NCBI RefSeq assembly: GCF_028807635.1
Contig: NZ_JARBAX010000001.1
Span: 1,377,001 to 1,441,000 of the forward strand
Direction: 5' to 3'
Source: Streptomyces spiramyceticus
Lineage (GTDB): Bacteria; Actinomycetota; Actinomycetes; Streptomycetales; Streptomycetaceae
Length of the DNA stretch: 64,000 bases
The position numbers and the translations under genes were made by a program. Below are positions 41,638 to 50,419 of this stretch, one piece after another; the stretch's first letter is position 1; every line of letters begins with the position of its first letter. The notes beneath the pieces are model-generated. The model did not search any database and was not told where the DNA came from. It saw nothing but the letters and a program-made list of their open reading frames with translations.

Positions 41638-42669
41638 GTGACCTTCAAGGCCGAGTACATCTGGATCGACGGCACCGAGCCGACCGCCAAGCTTCGCTCC
41701 AAGACGAAGATTCTGCCGGGCTCTGCCGCAGGTGTCGACGAGCTGCCCATCTGGGGCTTCGACGGATCCAGCACGAACCAGGCCGAGGGTCACGCGTCCG
41801 ACCGCGTGCTCCAGCCGGTCTTCTCCTGCCCGGACCCGATCCGCGGCGGTGGGGACGTACTCGTCATGTGCGAGGTCCTCAACATCGACATGACGCCGCA
41901 CGAGTCCAACACGCGTGCGCTGCTGCGCCCGGTCGCCGAGCAGTTCGCCGCCCAGGAGCCGATCTTCGGCATCGAGCAGGAGTACACCTTCTTCGACGGC
42001 ACCCGTCCGCTCGGCTTCCCGGTCAACGGCTTCCCGGCCGCGCAGGGCGGCTACTACTGCGGCGTCGGCTCCGACGAGATCTTCGGCCGCGACATCGTCG
42101 AGAAGCACCTCGACCACTGCCTCACCGCCGGCCTGGGCATCTCCGGCATCAACGCCGAGGTCATGCCCGGTCAGTGGGAGTTCCAGGTCGGCCCGCTGGC
42201 GCCGCTGGAGGTCGCCGACCAGCTGTGGATCGCCCGCTGGCTGCTCTACCGCACCGCCGAGGACTTCAACGTCTCGGCGACCCTCGACCCCAAGCCGGTC
42301 AAGGGTGACTGGAACGGCGCGGGCGCGCACACCAACTTCTCGACGAAGGCGATGCGCGAGGGTTACGACGCGATCATCACCGCGTGCGAGTCGCTGGGCG
42401 AGGGCTCGAAGCCGATGGACCACGTCAAGAACTACGGCGCGGGCATCGACGACCGCCTGACCGGTCTGCACGAGACCGCCCCGTGGAACGAGTACAGCTA
42501 CGGCGTCTCGGACCGCGGCGCTTCGGTCCGTATCCCGTGGCAGGTCGGCCAGGACCAGAAGGGCTACATCGAGGACCGCCGTCCGAACGCGAACGTCGAC
42601 CCGTACGTCGTGACGCGGCTCATCGTCGACACGTGCTGCACCGCGATGGAGAAGGCCGGCCAGGTCTGA
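41638..42669 (+). CDS. glnII: Glutamine synthetase type II (eukaryotic-type)
   Basis: 343 aa from GTG 41638, with AAGGA eight bases upstream; in-frame ATG 41629 sits on the ribosome site and is less likely. MTFKAEYIWIDGTEP opening, LPIWGFDGSSTNQAEGH, GIEQEYTFFDG, GWNGAGAHTNFST-type ATP loop (DWNGAGAHTNFSTK) and the C-terminal DRGASVRIPWQV...GYIEDRRPNANVDPYVV, all GS-II. It is an octamer/decamer enzyme, not adenylylated, thought to act under nitrogen limitation. A GlnR box lies upstream and a hairpin downstream. Confidence 0.97.
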   Translation: MTFKAEYIWIDGTEPTAKLRSKTKILPGSAAGVDELPIWGFDGSSTNQAEGHASDRVLQPVFSCPDPIRGGGDVLVMCEVLNIDMTPHESNTRALLRPVAEQFAAQEPIFGIEQEYTFFDGTRPLGFPVNGFPAAQGGYYCGVGSDEIFGRDIVEKHLDHCLTAGLGISGINAEVMPGQWEFQVGPLAPLEVADQLWIARWLLYRTAEDFNVSATLDPKPVKGDWNGAGAHTNFSTKAMREGYDAIITACESLGEGSKPMDHVKNYGAGIDDRLTGLHETAPWNEYSYGVSDRGASVRIPWQVGQDQKGYIEDRRPNANVDPYVVTRLIVDTCCTAMEKAGQV

Positions 42670-42684
42670 TCCGCCGAGCTCGAC

Positions 42685-42720
42685 GAAGGGGCGCCCGCCG
42701 GTCCGGTGGGCGCCCCCTTC
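42685..42720 (+). terminator. Hairpin terminator after glnII
   Basis: Arms GAAGGGGCGCCCGCCGG / CCGGTGGGCGCCCCCTTC with one mismatch and one bulge, 16 bp past the glnII stop. Confidence 0.8.
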
Positions 42721-42781
42721 GACGTACCAGGGTGCGGAACGGGTCTGCTGCCGACGGCGTGCATCTGCTTCAATGGGGCTC

Positions 42782-42901
42782 ATGGCCGACTTCCAGGACA
42801 CCGCGACAGGTCGTAGCGACCTCCAGCCGTTCTGGCCTTCCCGTCAGCACCACGACTTCGACCGGCTGTGTTGTCGCGCGACGAACGCGCGGGCCCTCTA
42901 A
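42782..42901 (+). CDS. Possible 39-aa small protein upstream of the winged-helix gene
   Basis: ATG 42782 with GGGGCT close by opens MADFQDTATGRSDLQPFWPS, then RQHHDFDRLCCRATNARAL and TAA. It lies between the glnII terminator and the winged-helix gene (84 bp before it). The sequence has balanced composition and Cys-Cys/His-His pairs, unlike random GC-rich frames, and could be a leader peptide or a small protein. Homologues would decide. Confidence 0.4.
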   Translation: MADFQDTATGRSDLQPFWPSRQHHDFDRLCCRATNARAL

Positions 42902-42984
42902 AGCCGTTCACACCGGTCTTCGGCCGGCGCGCACGACGTAGTACGTCCCTCGACGACTCCTCCGCGCGAAAGAGCTGACCTCTC

Positions 42985-43554
42985 ATGGCGAACACCCGTA
43001 CCTTCTCCGCTGCCGTCCCCCAGCCTCCGTCCGTCGTCGGCCGTCATCGGCTGCGCGCCGTCGACCGGGACGAGGTGGTCCGTAACGGCAGGCCGTTCGA
43101 TGTGGCGGACTTGCTTCCGCCGGGCGCCACTTGGCTGCCCGCGCCCCAGCACACGCTGCCCACACTGCCGGGCCGGCCGCCGATGATCGGCTACCTCGTG
43201 CTCGTACCGGCCGATCAGCAGACTGCTGCCGTTACTGGCGTAATGCCCGCGGAGTCCGGGGACTTCGGACCTGTGCGGATCGACACTGTCCAGCGCACCG
43301 CCGCCGTCGACGGGCGGGCGCTGGATCTGACGTATCTCGAATTCGAGCTGCTCGCGCACCTGGTGGCGCATCCCAACCGGGTGCACACCCGCGATCAGTT
43401 GGTGACCACCGTGTGGGGTTACGGGCATGTGGGCGACGGCCGGACCGTCGACGTCCACATCGCCAGGCTGCGGCGCAAGCTGGGGGCCGAGCACCGCGCC
43501 ACGATCCAGACGGTGCGGCGGGTCGGTTACAAGTACACCGTTCCCGCGCACTGA
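42985..43554 (+). CDS. Orphan OmpR/PhoB-type winged-helix DNA-binding protein
   Basis: 189 aa from ATG 42985. The C-terminal ~95 residues are a full Trans_reg_C domain: TAAVDGRALDLTYLEFELLAHLVAHPNRVHTRDQLVTTVWGYGHVGDGRTVDVHIARLRRKLG and TVRRVGYKY. The first ~95 residues are not a receiver: no Asp pocket or Lys, instead a Pro-rich sequence with a LVLVPADQQTAAVTGVMPAE strand. So it lacks normal phosphorylation control and may sense something else or act constitutively. No kinase gene is adjacent. Convergent with mscS. Confidence 0.9.
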   Translation: MANTRTFSAAVPQPPSVVGRHRLRAVDRDEVVRNGRPFDVADLLPPGATWLPAPQHTLPTLPGRPPMIGYLVLVPADQQTAAVTGVMPAESGDFGPVRIDTVQRTAAVDGRALDLTYLEFELLAHLVAHPNRVHTRDQLVTTVWGYGHVGDGRTVDVHIARLRRKLGAEHRATIQTVRRVGYKYTVPAH

Positions 43555-43575
43555 GTACGAGCCAGCACGCGCGCG

Positions 43576-44691
43576 CTACCGCACCGGCTCCGTCGCCTCG
43601 CGCTGGTGCGGTATCGCCATCGGCGTCTCCGCCGGCGTCCCTGTCGGCGTCCCTGTCGGCGTCTCGCCCTGCTGCACTGTCACGGTCCGCTTCGGGGCGG
43701 GAACCCTGATGCCCTCGGCCCGGTACCGCTGGTGCAGGCGCTTGATGAACTCGTGCTTGATCCGGTACTGGTCGCTGAACTCGCCGACGCCGAGGATCAC
43801 CGTGAAGCTGATCCTGGAATCGCCGAACGTGTGGAAGCGGACGGCCGGTTCATGGTCGGGGACCGCGCCCGTGATGTCCGTCATCACGCTCTCCACGACC
43901 TCGGTGGTGACCCGCTCGACGTGTTCCAGGTCGCTGTCGTAGCCGACTCCCACCTGGACCATGATCGACAGCTGCTGTTCCGGCCGGCTGAAGTTGGTCA
44001 TGTTGGTGCCGGCGAGCTGCGCGTTCGGGATGATCACCAGGTTGTTCGACAGGTTGCACACCACGGTGTTGCGCCAGTTGATGTCGACGACGTAGCCCTC
44101 CTCGCCGCTGCTGAGGCGGATGTAGTCACCCGGCTGCACCGTCTTCGCGGCGAGGATGTGCACGCCCGCGAACAGATTGGCCAGCGTGTCCTGCAGCGCG
44201 AGAGCCACCGCCAGACCGCCTACACCCAGCGCCGTCAGCAGCGGCGCGATGGAAACGCCGACGGTCTGGAGTACGACGAGGAAGCCCATGGCAAGCACCA
44301 CGACGCGCGTGATGTTGACGAATATGGTGGCGGAACCGGCCACTCCCGACCTGGATGTCGCCAGGGACTGCACCAGACCGGCGATCACCCGGGCCGCCGT
44401 GAGGGTCCCGGCGATGATGAGCAGGGCGGTCAGCGCCGTGTTGACGTTGCGTCCGGTCGTGGGGGTCAGCGGAAGCGCTGCCGCGGCCGCCGCGGCGCCG
44501 GCTGCCACCGCCGCCCAGGGGACCAGGGTCCGCAGGGCGTCGACGATGACGTCGTCTCCGCTCCACCGCGTCCTGCTGGCCCGTTCTCCCAGCCACTTCA
44601 GGGTCGCTCGCAGGAGCAGGCCTGCCGCGATGCCGACGGCCACCGCGATTCCGGCGACGATCACGTCGTGCAGTGTGAGGGCCCGGTACAT
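43576..44691 (-). CDS. MscS-family mechanosensitive ion channel
   Basis: 371 aa from ATG 44691 with GGGAG seven bases upstream. Three spans in the first ~165 residues (IVAGIAVAVGIAAGLLL; TLVPWAAVAAGAAAAAA; VVVLAMGFLVVLQTVG), then the pore helix TALGVGGLAVALALQDTLANLFAGVHILAAKTVQPGDYI, the MscS beta domain GYVVDINWRNTVVCNLSNNLVIIPNAQLAGTNMTNFS and the C-terminal alpha/beta domain. It ends in a Thr/Pro/Gly repeat tail (PTGTPTGTPAETP) coded by 12-bp repeats. It releases solutes at low osmolarity. Confidence 0.94.
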   Translation of the reverse strand: MYRALTLHDVIVAGIAVAVGIAAGLLLRATLKWLGERASRTRWSGDDVIVDALRTLVPWAAVAAGAAAAAAALPLTPTTGRNVNTALTALLIIAGTLTAARVIAGLVQSLATSRSGVAGSATIFVNITRVVVLAMGFLVVLQTVGVSIAPLLTALGVGGLAVALALQDTLANLFAGVHILAAKTVQPGDYIRLSSGEEGYVVDINWRNTVVCNLSNNLVIIPNAQLAGTNMTNFSRPEQQLSIMVQVGVGYDSDLEHVERVTTEVVESVMTDITGAVPDHEPAVRFHTFGDSRISFTVILGVGEFSDQYRIKHEFIKRLHQRYRAEGIRVPAPKRTVTVQQGETPTGTPTGTPAETPMAIPHQREATEPVR

Positions 44692-44914
44692 GTAGGTGTC
44701 TCCCGTGGTCCGATAGGTGCGCGGTCGTGGCGCGGGCGTACGGACGAGGTCCTGCACGGACGAAGTCCGACGCCGTCCGACGCCTCCGACGCCGACGTCA
44801 TCCTGCCGCATGCGGTCGGCCGGGTCGCAGGTGCCCCCACCTGGGCTCTTCCCTCAAGTTCGGCTCGTACAGGCATTGTTCGGCGGGGGCGGCGGTCCGG
44901 CCTGCCGCTTGCGC

Positions 44915-44956
44915 GGGGCGGGGAGGCCGCCCGTACCCGGGCAGCCTCCCCGCCCC
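44915..44956 (-). terminator. Hairpin terminator after the PepSY gene
   Basis: GGGGCGGGGAGGC / GCCTCCCCGCCCC, perfect 13-bp arms, 16-base loop, directly after the PepSY stop. The rest of the 270-bp gap to mscS holds TCCGACGCC direct repeats (about 44766-44793) and no gene. Confidence 0.82.
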
Positions 44957-44961
44957 CTGCC

Positions 44962-46413
44962 TCAGGCCGCCGTCCGCGTGCGGGCGCGCGACACCATGCC
45001 CAGCACCGCGTCCACCACCAGGAACACCAGCAGGCTGATGCCGAGCAGCGGTACGAACCAGCCGACCAGGGCCGTGACCGCCGCCAGCGGCAGCAGTGCC
45101 GTGACCGGCACCTTGCGCCAGGCGCCGCGCGGCATCGGCCGGCCCGCGCTCAGCCTGCGCTCCTTCGTCGGCCTGCGCAGCCACCACATGCGGTAGCCCC
45201 AGACGATCAGCATGATCAGGGCGAACGCGAGGGCAGCCAGGGCCAGCTGGTTGGCGAGGCCCAGGAACAGTCCGGTGTGGGCGTCGATCCCGAACCGGGT
45301 CAGCTTGGCGAGCAACGGATAGTCGGCGAAGCGCAGTTCGTCCATGACCTTGCCGTCGGCCGGGTCGACGGCGACCGAGTCGAGGTGGACCGGAACCTGC
45401 TTGTCGGTCTCCTTGACGACGTAACCGCTGCCGTCGGCCGGCAGGATCACCGAGAGCTCGCCCTCGATGCCGGCGGCGCGGGCGGACGCCAGCGCCTTGT
45501 CGATGCCGACATCCATCCCGGTCATGGCCTCACCGGGACCGGCGCCGCCGTGCCCTGCGTGTTCGCCGCCACCGTCTCCGGCGCCCTCGGACAGCGCCGC
45601 CGAGACCACCGGGGTGGCGCCGCCGAGCTGGTCCTGCACGGCGCCGATGTTCTCGCCCGCGTACCGGGACCAGGTCAGGCCGGTCGCCGAGAGCAGTACG
45701 AGCCCGAGCACCGCCCACATGCCGATCGTGCCGTGCCAGGACAGCGTCCGGCGCCGGCCGGCGGTCCCGCGCCGCGAGGGCAGGAGCAGGCCGCGGACCC
45801 CGCCGCGCTGCGAACGCCTGCGCCCGACCCACAGCGCCACGCCGCCGAGCGCGACCACCCAGAGCCAGCTGGCGGCCAGTTCGCTGTAGTAGCGGCCGAG
45901 GTCGCCGAGGTGGAGGTCGCGGTGGAGTTCGTCGAGCCAGGTACGCAGCGGCAGGGCGCCGGAACCGCCGAAGCTGGTCAGCTCGCCCCGTACCTCCGCG
46001 GTGTACGGATTGACGAAGACGGCGAGCGACTTGCCCTCCTCGACCTCGGGCGTCGTCATCAGCACGCGGGTCGTGGCACCGTCCTGCGCCGAAGGCCAGA
46101 CGGCGGTCACGGTGCCCTCGGGGTGGGCCTCGCGGGCGGCGGCGAGCTGCTCGCCGAGCGGTACGGAGCGGTCGCCGACCGGGACTTCCAGCTCATGGCT
46201 GTAGATGAATTTCTCCGCCTGGAAGGAGAGTGAGTAGAGCAGCCCGCTGACGGCGGCGATCAGCAGGAGCGGCGCTATGAGCAGGCCGGCATAGAAGTGG
46301 ATGCGCAGGACGAGGGGGCGCAGGGCGCTCCAGGTGCTTCGGCGCTCGGTGGCCGCCGGAGCGTCGGCGGCGTCCGTCCCTTGTGCGGGTTGTACGGGGT
46401 CGTCAATGGCCAT
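44962..46413 (-). CDS. PepSY-domain membrane protein (PiuB/iron-regulated type)
   Basis: 483 aa. Four membrane spans of the PepSY-TM family: LRIHFYAGLLIAPLLLIAAVSGLLYSL (about 36-62), ASWLWVVALGGVALWVGRR, WHGTIGMWAVLGLVLLSATGL and the C-terminal ALAALAFALIMLIVWGYRMWW, plus a last pair near the end. Two extracytoplasmic PepSY modules flank them (REAHPEGTVTAVWPSAQD; ALASARAAGIEGELSVILP). A His/Gly/Met-rich stretch (GGGEHAGHGGAGPGEAMTGM, about 290-310) could bind metal. The family includes iron-regulated proteins that act with siderophore or copper systems. It lies 78 bp after, and probably with, the preceding His/Met-rich protein gene. Confidence 0.88.
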   Translation of the reverse strand: MAIDDPVQPAQGTDAADAPAATERRSTWSALRPLVLRIHFYAGLLIAPLLLIAAVSGLLYSLSFQAEKFIYSHELEVPVGDRSVPLGEQLAAAREAHPEGTVTAVWPSAQDGATTRVLMTTPEVEEGKSLAVFVNPYTAEVRGELTSFGGSGALPLRTWLDELHRDLHLGDLGRYYSELAASWLWVVALGGVALWVGRRRSQRGGVRGLLLPSRRGTAGRRRTLSWHGTIGMWAVLGLVLLSATGLTWSRYAGENIGAVQDQLGGATPVVSAALSEGAGDGGGEHAGHGGAGPGEAMTGMDVGIDKALASARAAGIEGELSVILPADGSGYVVKETDKQVPVHLDSVAVDPADGKVMDELRFADYPLLAKLTRFGIDAHTGLFLGLANQLALAALAFALIMLIVWGYRMWWLRRPTKERRLSAGRPMPRGAWRKVPVTALLPLAAVTALVGWFVPLLGISLLVFLVVDAVLGMVSRARTRTAA

Positions 46414-46491
46414 GACTGTCCTCGGGGTTGTCGACTGGTGACATGGGGGCGTGGAGCCCGGGGCATGGGAATCGGCCCCCTGGTCACTCGG

Positions 46492-47178
46492 TCAGACAGA
46501 GGAGAGCGCGGGGGCCGTGGCGCGGGGTACGGATCCCCACGGCGGCCCGCGCCGCGACAGCGTGTGCGCGAGTACGACGCCCGGCCGCAGGCGGTGGGCC
46601 GTGCGGGGCCCGCGCGGCCGTGCGCGGTGCGGCAGTTCGGGGACGCGTACGACGGCCACCAGCAGCCGCAGCGGAGTGAAGGCGAGCGCACCGATGGCGT
46701 GCGCGAGCTTGAAGAAGGCCGCTTCGCCGCGCGCGAGCCACAGTCCGCAGAGGAGCGCGGCGGCGAGGTGGGCGCCGGTCATCGCCAGCGACGAGCCCTG
46801 GACCTGGGCGACTTGTGCCTGGACGTGTGCCTGGACCTGGCCGGCGTCGGCCGCCATCGCCATCGTCTCCGGGTCCATCGGCGGCATGTGGGCGACGGGC
46901 ATCCGGTGGTGACCGCCGTCCGCGCCCTGTGCCGTACCGAAGATCAGGTGCAGTGCGCCCTGTACGGCGAGGAGTCCGCCGCCGACGGCGAAGATCCCGC
47001 GCCGCCGACGGCCCGCGGTCCAGGCGAGGCCGCCCGTCACCGCGAAGGCCGCCAGCAGTCCCGATACCGGAACTTCATGACCAGACATGAACGAATGCCC
47101 CACGGCGGTCGTAATGACGCAGACCGCCGCGAAGAGTGCGGCTCGCAGTGCGCGCATCGGCGACCGGGCGTCCGTCAT
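46492..47178 (-). CDS. Membrane protein with His/Met-rich outer loop
   Basis: 228 aa from ATG 47178. Spans: ALRAALFAAVCVITTAVGHSF, GLLAAFAVTGGLAWTA, GIFAVGGGLLAVQGALHLIFG and MTGAHLAAALLCGLWLARG. The loop between the third and fourth reads GGHHRMPVAHMPPMDPETMAM, dense in His and Met, suggesting copper or another soft metal. The Arg/Pro-rich C-terminus is cytoplasmic. It precedes the PepSY gene, which has its own His/Met-rich stretch, so the pair may handle the same metal. Divergent from the sensor kinase gene at 47386. No named family recognised. Confidence 0.75.
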   Translation of the reverse strand: MTDARSPMRALRAALFAAVCVITTAVGHSFMSGHEVPVSGLLAAFAVTGGLAWTAGRRRRGIFAVGGGLLAVQGALHLIFGTAQGADGGHHRMPVAHMPPMDPETMAMAADAGQVQAHVQAQVAQVQGSSLAMTGAHLAAALLCGLWLARGEAAFFKLAHAIGALAFTPLRLLVAVVRVPELPHRARPRGPRTAHRLRPGVVLAHTLSRRGPPWGSVPRATAPALSSV

Positions 47179-47385
47179 GGTCCGCTCATGTTGCCATCCC
47201 GGCGGCCCCGGTGGGGTCATAGGTGCAGCCCACAGCTGGGTGGCAGCGGTCGCGGGCTGCCGTTCAGGGGTGGTGCTGGGTACACCCCGGGACCGGGGGC
47301 CGGACCCAATGCCTCCGGCGGGTCGCACCGGCAAGACTGTGGGACATGCCCGGCGCACGGGCCGCCGATGAGAGGGTTGACCACC

Positions 47386-48651
47386 ATGATCGCGACGAAG
47401 ATACGCAGCGCATTCCTGGCAGCGGTACGAGGACTGGCCCTGTCGGTCGTTACGCTCGCAGGCTCGATCACGCTGTTCGTGTTCACGGTGATCTCGCTCT
47501 CGCTCATCGTGATCGGCATCGGCCTCTTCACCACCCCCGTCGTGCTGACCGCTCTCCGTGCGTATGCCAATCAGCGGCGACTGTTCGCGGCCAAGTGGTC
47601 GGACGTGCGCATCCCCGTCCCGTACCGCCCGATGCCCGCCGACCTGCGCTCCGGCATCACCGGCCAGGTCGAGCGGTGCATGCTGATGCTGAAGGACCCG
47701 GCGACCTGGCGGGACGTGCTGTGGCTGCTGAGCGACATGACGGCGGGCTTCGTCACGGCGGTGGTACCTGCCGCGCTGTTCCTGTATCCGGTCGAGAGCC
47801 TCGTACTGGCCGCGGGCCTGTGGCGGGCGTTCACCGAGGACGGCGCGTACTGGTACGGCTTCGTCCCCGTGGACAGCCAGGCGACGGCCCTCCTCGCGCT
47901 CGCCCTGGGCTGCGCGACCTTCGCCGTGTCCCTGCGCCTTACGCCCGCCCTGATGCGCGTCCACTTCCTCCTCACCAAGTCGCTGCTCGCCCCGACCAGC
48001 GAGATGACGCTCGCGCAGCGCATCGACCACCTCACTGAGACGCGGCACGACGCCGTCGACACCTCCGCCGCCGAACTGCGCCGCATCGAGCGGGACCTGC
48101 ACGACGGCGCGCAGGCCAGGCTGGTCGCCATGGGCATGAACCTCGGCACGATCGAGGCGCTCGTCGAGAAGGACCCGGCCCAGGCCAAGAAGCTCCTCGC
48201 GATGGCCCGCGAGTCCTCCGCCGAAGCCCTGACCGAGCTGCGCGACCTGGTGCGCGGCATCCACCCGCCGGTCCTCGCAGAGCGCGGACTGGGCGACGCC
48301 GTACGGGCGTTGGCGCTGCGTCTGCCCATCGAGACCGAGGTGACGGTGGACCTCCCGGGCCGCGCCGAGGCCCCGGTCGAGTCGGCGGCGTACTTCGCGG
48401 TCAGCGAGGTCCTGACGAATGCGGTCAAGCACTCCGGCGCCGACCGCGTCTTCGCCGACATGCACCATGCGGACGGCATGCTTCGGATCGCCGTGACCGA
48501 CAACGGGCAGGGCGGGGCGGCCGTCGGGGCGGGGTCCGGGCTCAGCGGCATCGAACGCCGGCTCGGTACATTCGACGGCATCCTGGCCGTCAGCAGTCCC
48601 GCGGGCGGCCCCACCATGGTGACCATGGAGATCCCTTGCGAGTTGTTCTAG
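47386..48651 (+). CDS. Sensor histidine kinase (HisKA_3 type) with N-terminal sensor region
   Basis: 421 aa from ATG 47386 (AGAGGG nine bases upstream; ATG 47368 is an alternative). Membrane part: LALSVVTLAGSITLFVFTVISLSLIVIGIGLF and later VTAVVPAALFLYPVESLVLA, LLALALGCATFAVSL, a Streptomyces 'sensor' domain layout. H-box ERDLHDGAQARLVAMGMNLG (phospho-His), ELRDLVRGIHPPVLAERGLG, then HATPase_c with VSEVLTNAVKHSGADR and GSGLSGIERRLG. It overlaps the response regulator by 16 bp. Signal unknown. Confidence 0.92.
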   Translation: MIATKIRSAFLAAVRGLALSVVTLAGSITLFVFTVISLSLIVIGIGLFTTPVVLTALRAYANQRRLFAAKWSDVRIPVPYRPMPADLRSGITGQVERCMLMLKDPATWRDVLWLLSDMTAGFVTAVVPAALFLYPVESLVLAAGLWRAFTEDGAYWYGFVPVDSQATALLALALGCATFAVSLRLTPALMRVHFLLTKSLLAPTSEMTLAQRIDHLTETRHDAVDTSAAELRRIERDLHDGAQARLVAMGMNLGTIEALVEKDPAQAKKLLAMARESSAEALTELRDLVRGIHPPVLAERGLGDAVRALALRLPIETEVTVDLPGRAEAPVESAAYFAVSEVLTNAVKHSGADRVFADMHHADGMLRIAVTDNGQGGAAVGAGSGLSGIERRLGTFDGILAVSSPAGGPTMVTMEIPCELF

Positions 48652-49295
48652 CCGAAGATCTCTTCCTGCTCCGCGACGGCCTGGTGCGCATGCTCGAAGC
48701 CTTCGACTTCGAGATCCTGGCCGCCGTGGAGACCGGGCCCGAACTCACCAGGGCCCTGGCCGAGTTGGAGCCGGACGTCGCGGTCGTCGATGTCCGGCTT
48801 CCGCCGTCCCACACCGACGAGGGCCTCCAGTGCGCCCTTGAGGCCCGCCGCGCCCGACCCGGCCTGCCGGTGCTCGTGCTCTCCCAGCACGTGGAGCAGC
48901 TGTACGCCCGCGAGCTGCTGGCCGACGGCAACGGCGGCATCGGCTACCTGCTCAAGGACCGGGTCTTCGACGCGGAACAGTTCATCGACGCCGTACGCCG
49001 GGTGGCGGCCGGCGGCACCGCGATGGACCCGCAGGTGATCTCCCAGCTCCTCTCCCGCCGCTCCCAGGACAAGCCGATGGGCGGGCTGACGCCGCGCGAG
49101 CGGGAGGTCATGGAGCTGATGGCACAGGGCAGGTCGAACGCGGCCATCGCGGGCCAGCTCTTCGTCACGGAGCGGGCGGTGGCCAAGCACACGTCGAACA
49201 TCTTCGGCAAGCTCGGCCTGCCGGTGTCGGACGACGACAACCGCCGGGTGCTTGCCGTACTGGCGTACCTGGACCAGGGCCAGAACGGCATTTAA
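48636..49295 (+). CDS. LuxR/NarL-family response regulator
   Basis: 219 aa from TTG 48636, inside the end of the kinase gene. Receiver: VVLAEDLFLLRDGL (acidic pocket), VAVVDVRLPP (phospho-Asp near 54), LVLSQHVE (Thr/Ser position) and GGIGYLLKDRV (Lys). C-terminal LuxR HTH: GGLTPREREVMELMAQGRSNAAIAGQLFVTERAVAKHTSNIFGKLGL (about 149-195). Partner of the upstream kinase. Confidence 0.94.
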   Translation: MRVVLAEDLFLLRDGLVRMLEAFDFEILAAVETGPELTRALAELEPDVAVVDVRLPPSHTDEGLQCALEARRARPGLPVLVLSQHVEQLYARELLADGNGGIGYLLKDRVFDAEQFIDAVRRVAAGGTAMDPQVISQLLSRRSQDKPMGGLTPREREVMELMAQGRSNAAIAGQLFVTERAVAKHTSNIFGKLGLPVSDDDNRRVLAVLAYLDQGQNGI

Positions 49296-49315
49296 CAGCA
49301 TTTAGCAGCCGGGAT

Positions 49316-49774
49316 TCAGGAGCCGAACCAGCCTGCCGCGTCCAGCCGGAAGCCGCCGCCCGGCACCATCGCGCGCAGGTCGGCCTCCAGCGCACCGACC
49401 CGCTGCTCTCCGAGCGTCTCGACCCAGCGGGCGCGCAGCCGGTCGAAGATGGCGGCCGATCGCGACAGTACGTCGACTCCGCGCGGCGTGAGCCTGACCA
49501 TCTTGCGCCGCCCGTCCTCGGGGTCGTCGGCCCGCTCGACGTATCCGAGCCGCTCCAGGCGCTCCACGGTCTTGCCCGCGGCCTGTTTGGAGACGCCGAG
49601 GCGCCGCCCCAGTTCACCGGCGGTCGCGCCGCCGGGCCCGACGGCCTGGAGGGCGAAGCCGTGCGCGGGGCGGACGTCCGGGTGGCCCTGTTCGGCCAGT
49701 TCGGCGTGCAACTCGTCGATGAACGAACGGAATCCGGCGAACAGCAGCAGCGGAAGTTCGTAGCCCTCAGCCAT
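49316..49774 (-). CDS. MarR-family transcriptional regulator
   Basis: 152 aa from ATG 49774; an in-frame start 15 bases earlier is possible. MarR winged helix: GATAGELGRRLGVSKQAAGKTVERLERLGYVERADDPEDGRRKMVRLTPRGVDVLSRS (about 48-105). Divergent from the carboxymuconolactone-decarboxylase gene with a large perfect dyad between them, so probably its repressor and its own. The ligand is unknown. Confidence 0.92.
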   Translation of the reverse strand: MAEGYELPLLLFAGFRSFIDELHAELAEQGHPDVRPAHGFALQAVGPGGATAGELGRRLGVSKQAAGKTVERLERLGYVERADDPEDGRRKMVRLTPRGVDVLSRSAAIFDRLRARWVETLGEQRVGALEADLRAMVPGGGFRLDAAGWFGS

Positions 49775-49780
49775 TGCGCA

Positions 49781-49825
49781 ACTCGACAACCTCGTTTACG
49801 TTTTCGTCAATCATGTTGTCGAGTT
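49781..49825. promoter_or_regulatory. 11-bp perfect inverted repeat in the MarR divergon
   Basis: AACTCGACAAC (49781-49791) and GTTGTCGAGTT (49815-49825) are perfect arms 23 bp apart. They flank the AT-richer promoter core between the two divergent genes. Very probably MarR operator sites, one per promoter or one bent complex. Confidence 0.75.
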
Positions 49826-49846
49826 TACCTCAGGAGAGCCCGCCGC

Positions 49847-50419
49847 ATGTCAGAGATCCAGCCGTCCCCGTTCCCCGACCACACCGTCGACACAGCCCCC
49901 GCCGCCGCACGCCGCTCCATGGAGGCGACGGCGAAGCGGCTGGGCTACCTGCCCGCCCCGGTCGCCCGCCTGGCCACCTCGCCGCACCTGCTCGACGGCT
50001 TCCTCAGGCTCAGCGCGATGTTCGAGTCGACCACCCTGGACCCGCTCTCCCGCGAGACCGTCATCCTCACGATCGCCACGCGCAACGGCTGCGAGGTCTG
50101 CGTCGCCATGCACACGGCGAAGCTGACCTCACTGGGCGCCGACGCCGCCCTGATCGAGGAACTGCGAGGACAGCAGCCGCTCAGCGACGAACGGCTCGAA
50201 GCGGTACGGCAGTTCACGCTGGAGGTGCTCGCCACCACGGGGGACGTCGGTGACGGGCCCATGAAGTCCTTCCTGGACCGGGGCTACACCGCACAGAACG
50301 CGCTTGAGGTGGTCATGGGCATCGGCGTGTACACGATGTCGACCCTTGCCAACCGGATGACCGGCGCTCCTCTGGACGACCGGCTGGCGCCGTTCGCCTG
50401 GGGCGGACCCGCGGCCTGA
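49847..50419 (+). CDS. Carboxymuconolactone decarboxylase-family protein
   Basis: 190 aa from ATG 49847 with AGGAGAG about eight bases upstream. CMD core: [42 protein letters not shown], with CxxC (CEVC) and the AhpD-like His (AMHTA). C-terminal half [12 protein letters not shown]... [27 protein letters not shown]. Likely a thiol-dependent peroxidase or similar. It is regulated with the divergent MarR gene. Second CMD protein of the window besides 37817-38314. Confidence 0.9.
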   Translation: MSEIQPSPFPDHTVDTAPAAARRSMEATAKRLGYLPAPVARLATSPHLLDGFLRLSAMFESTTLDPLSRETVILTIATRNGCEVCVAMHTAKLTSLGADAALIEELRGQQPLSDERLEAVRQFTLEVLATTGDVGDGPMKSFLDRGYTAQNALEVVMGIGVYTMSTLANRMTGAPLDDRLAPFAWGGPAA

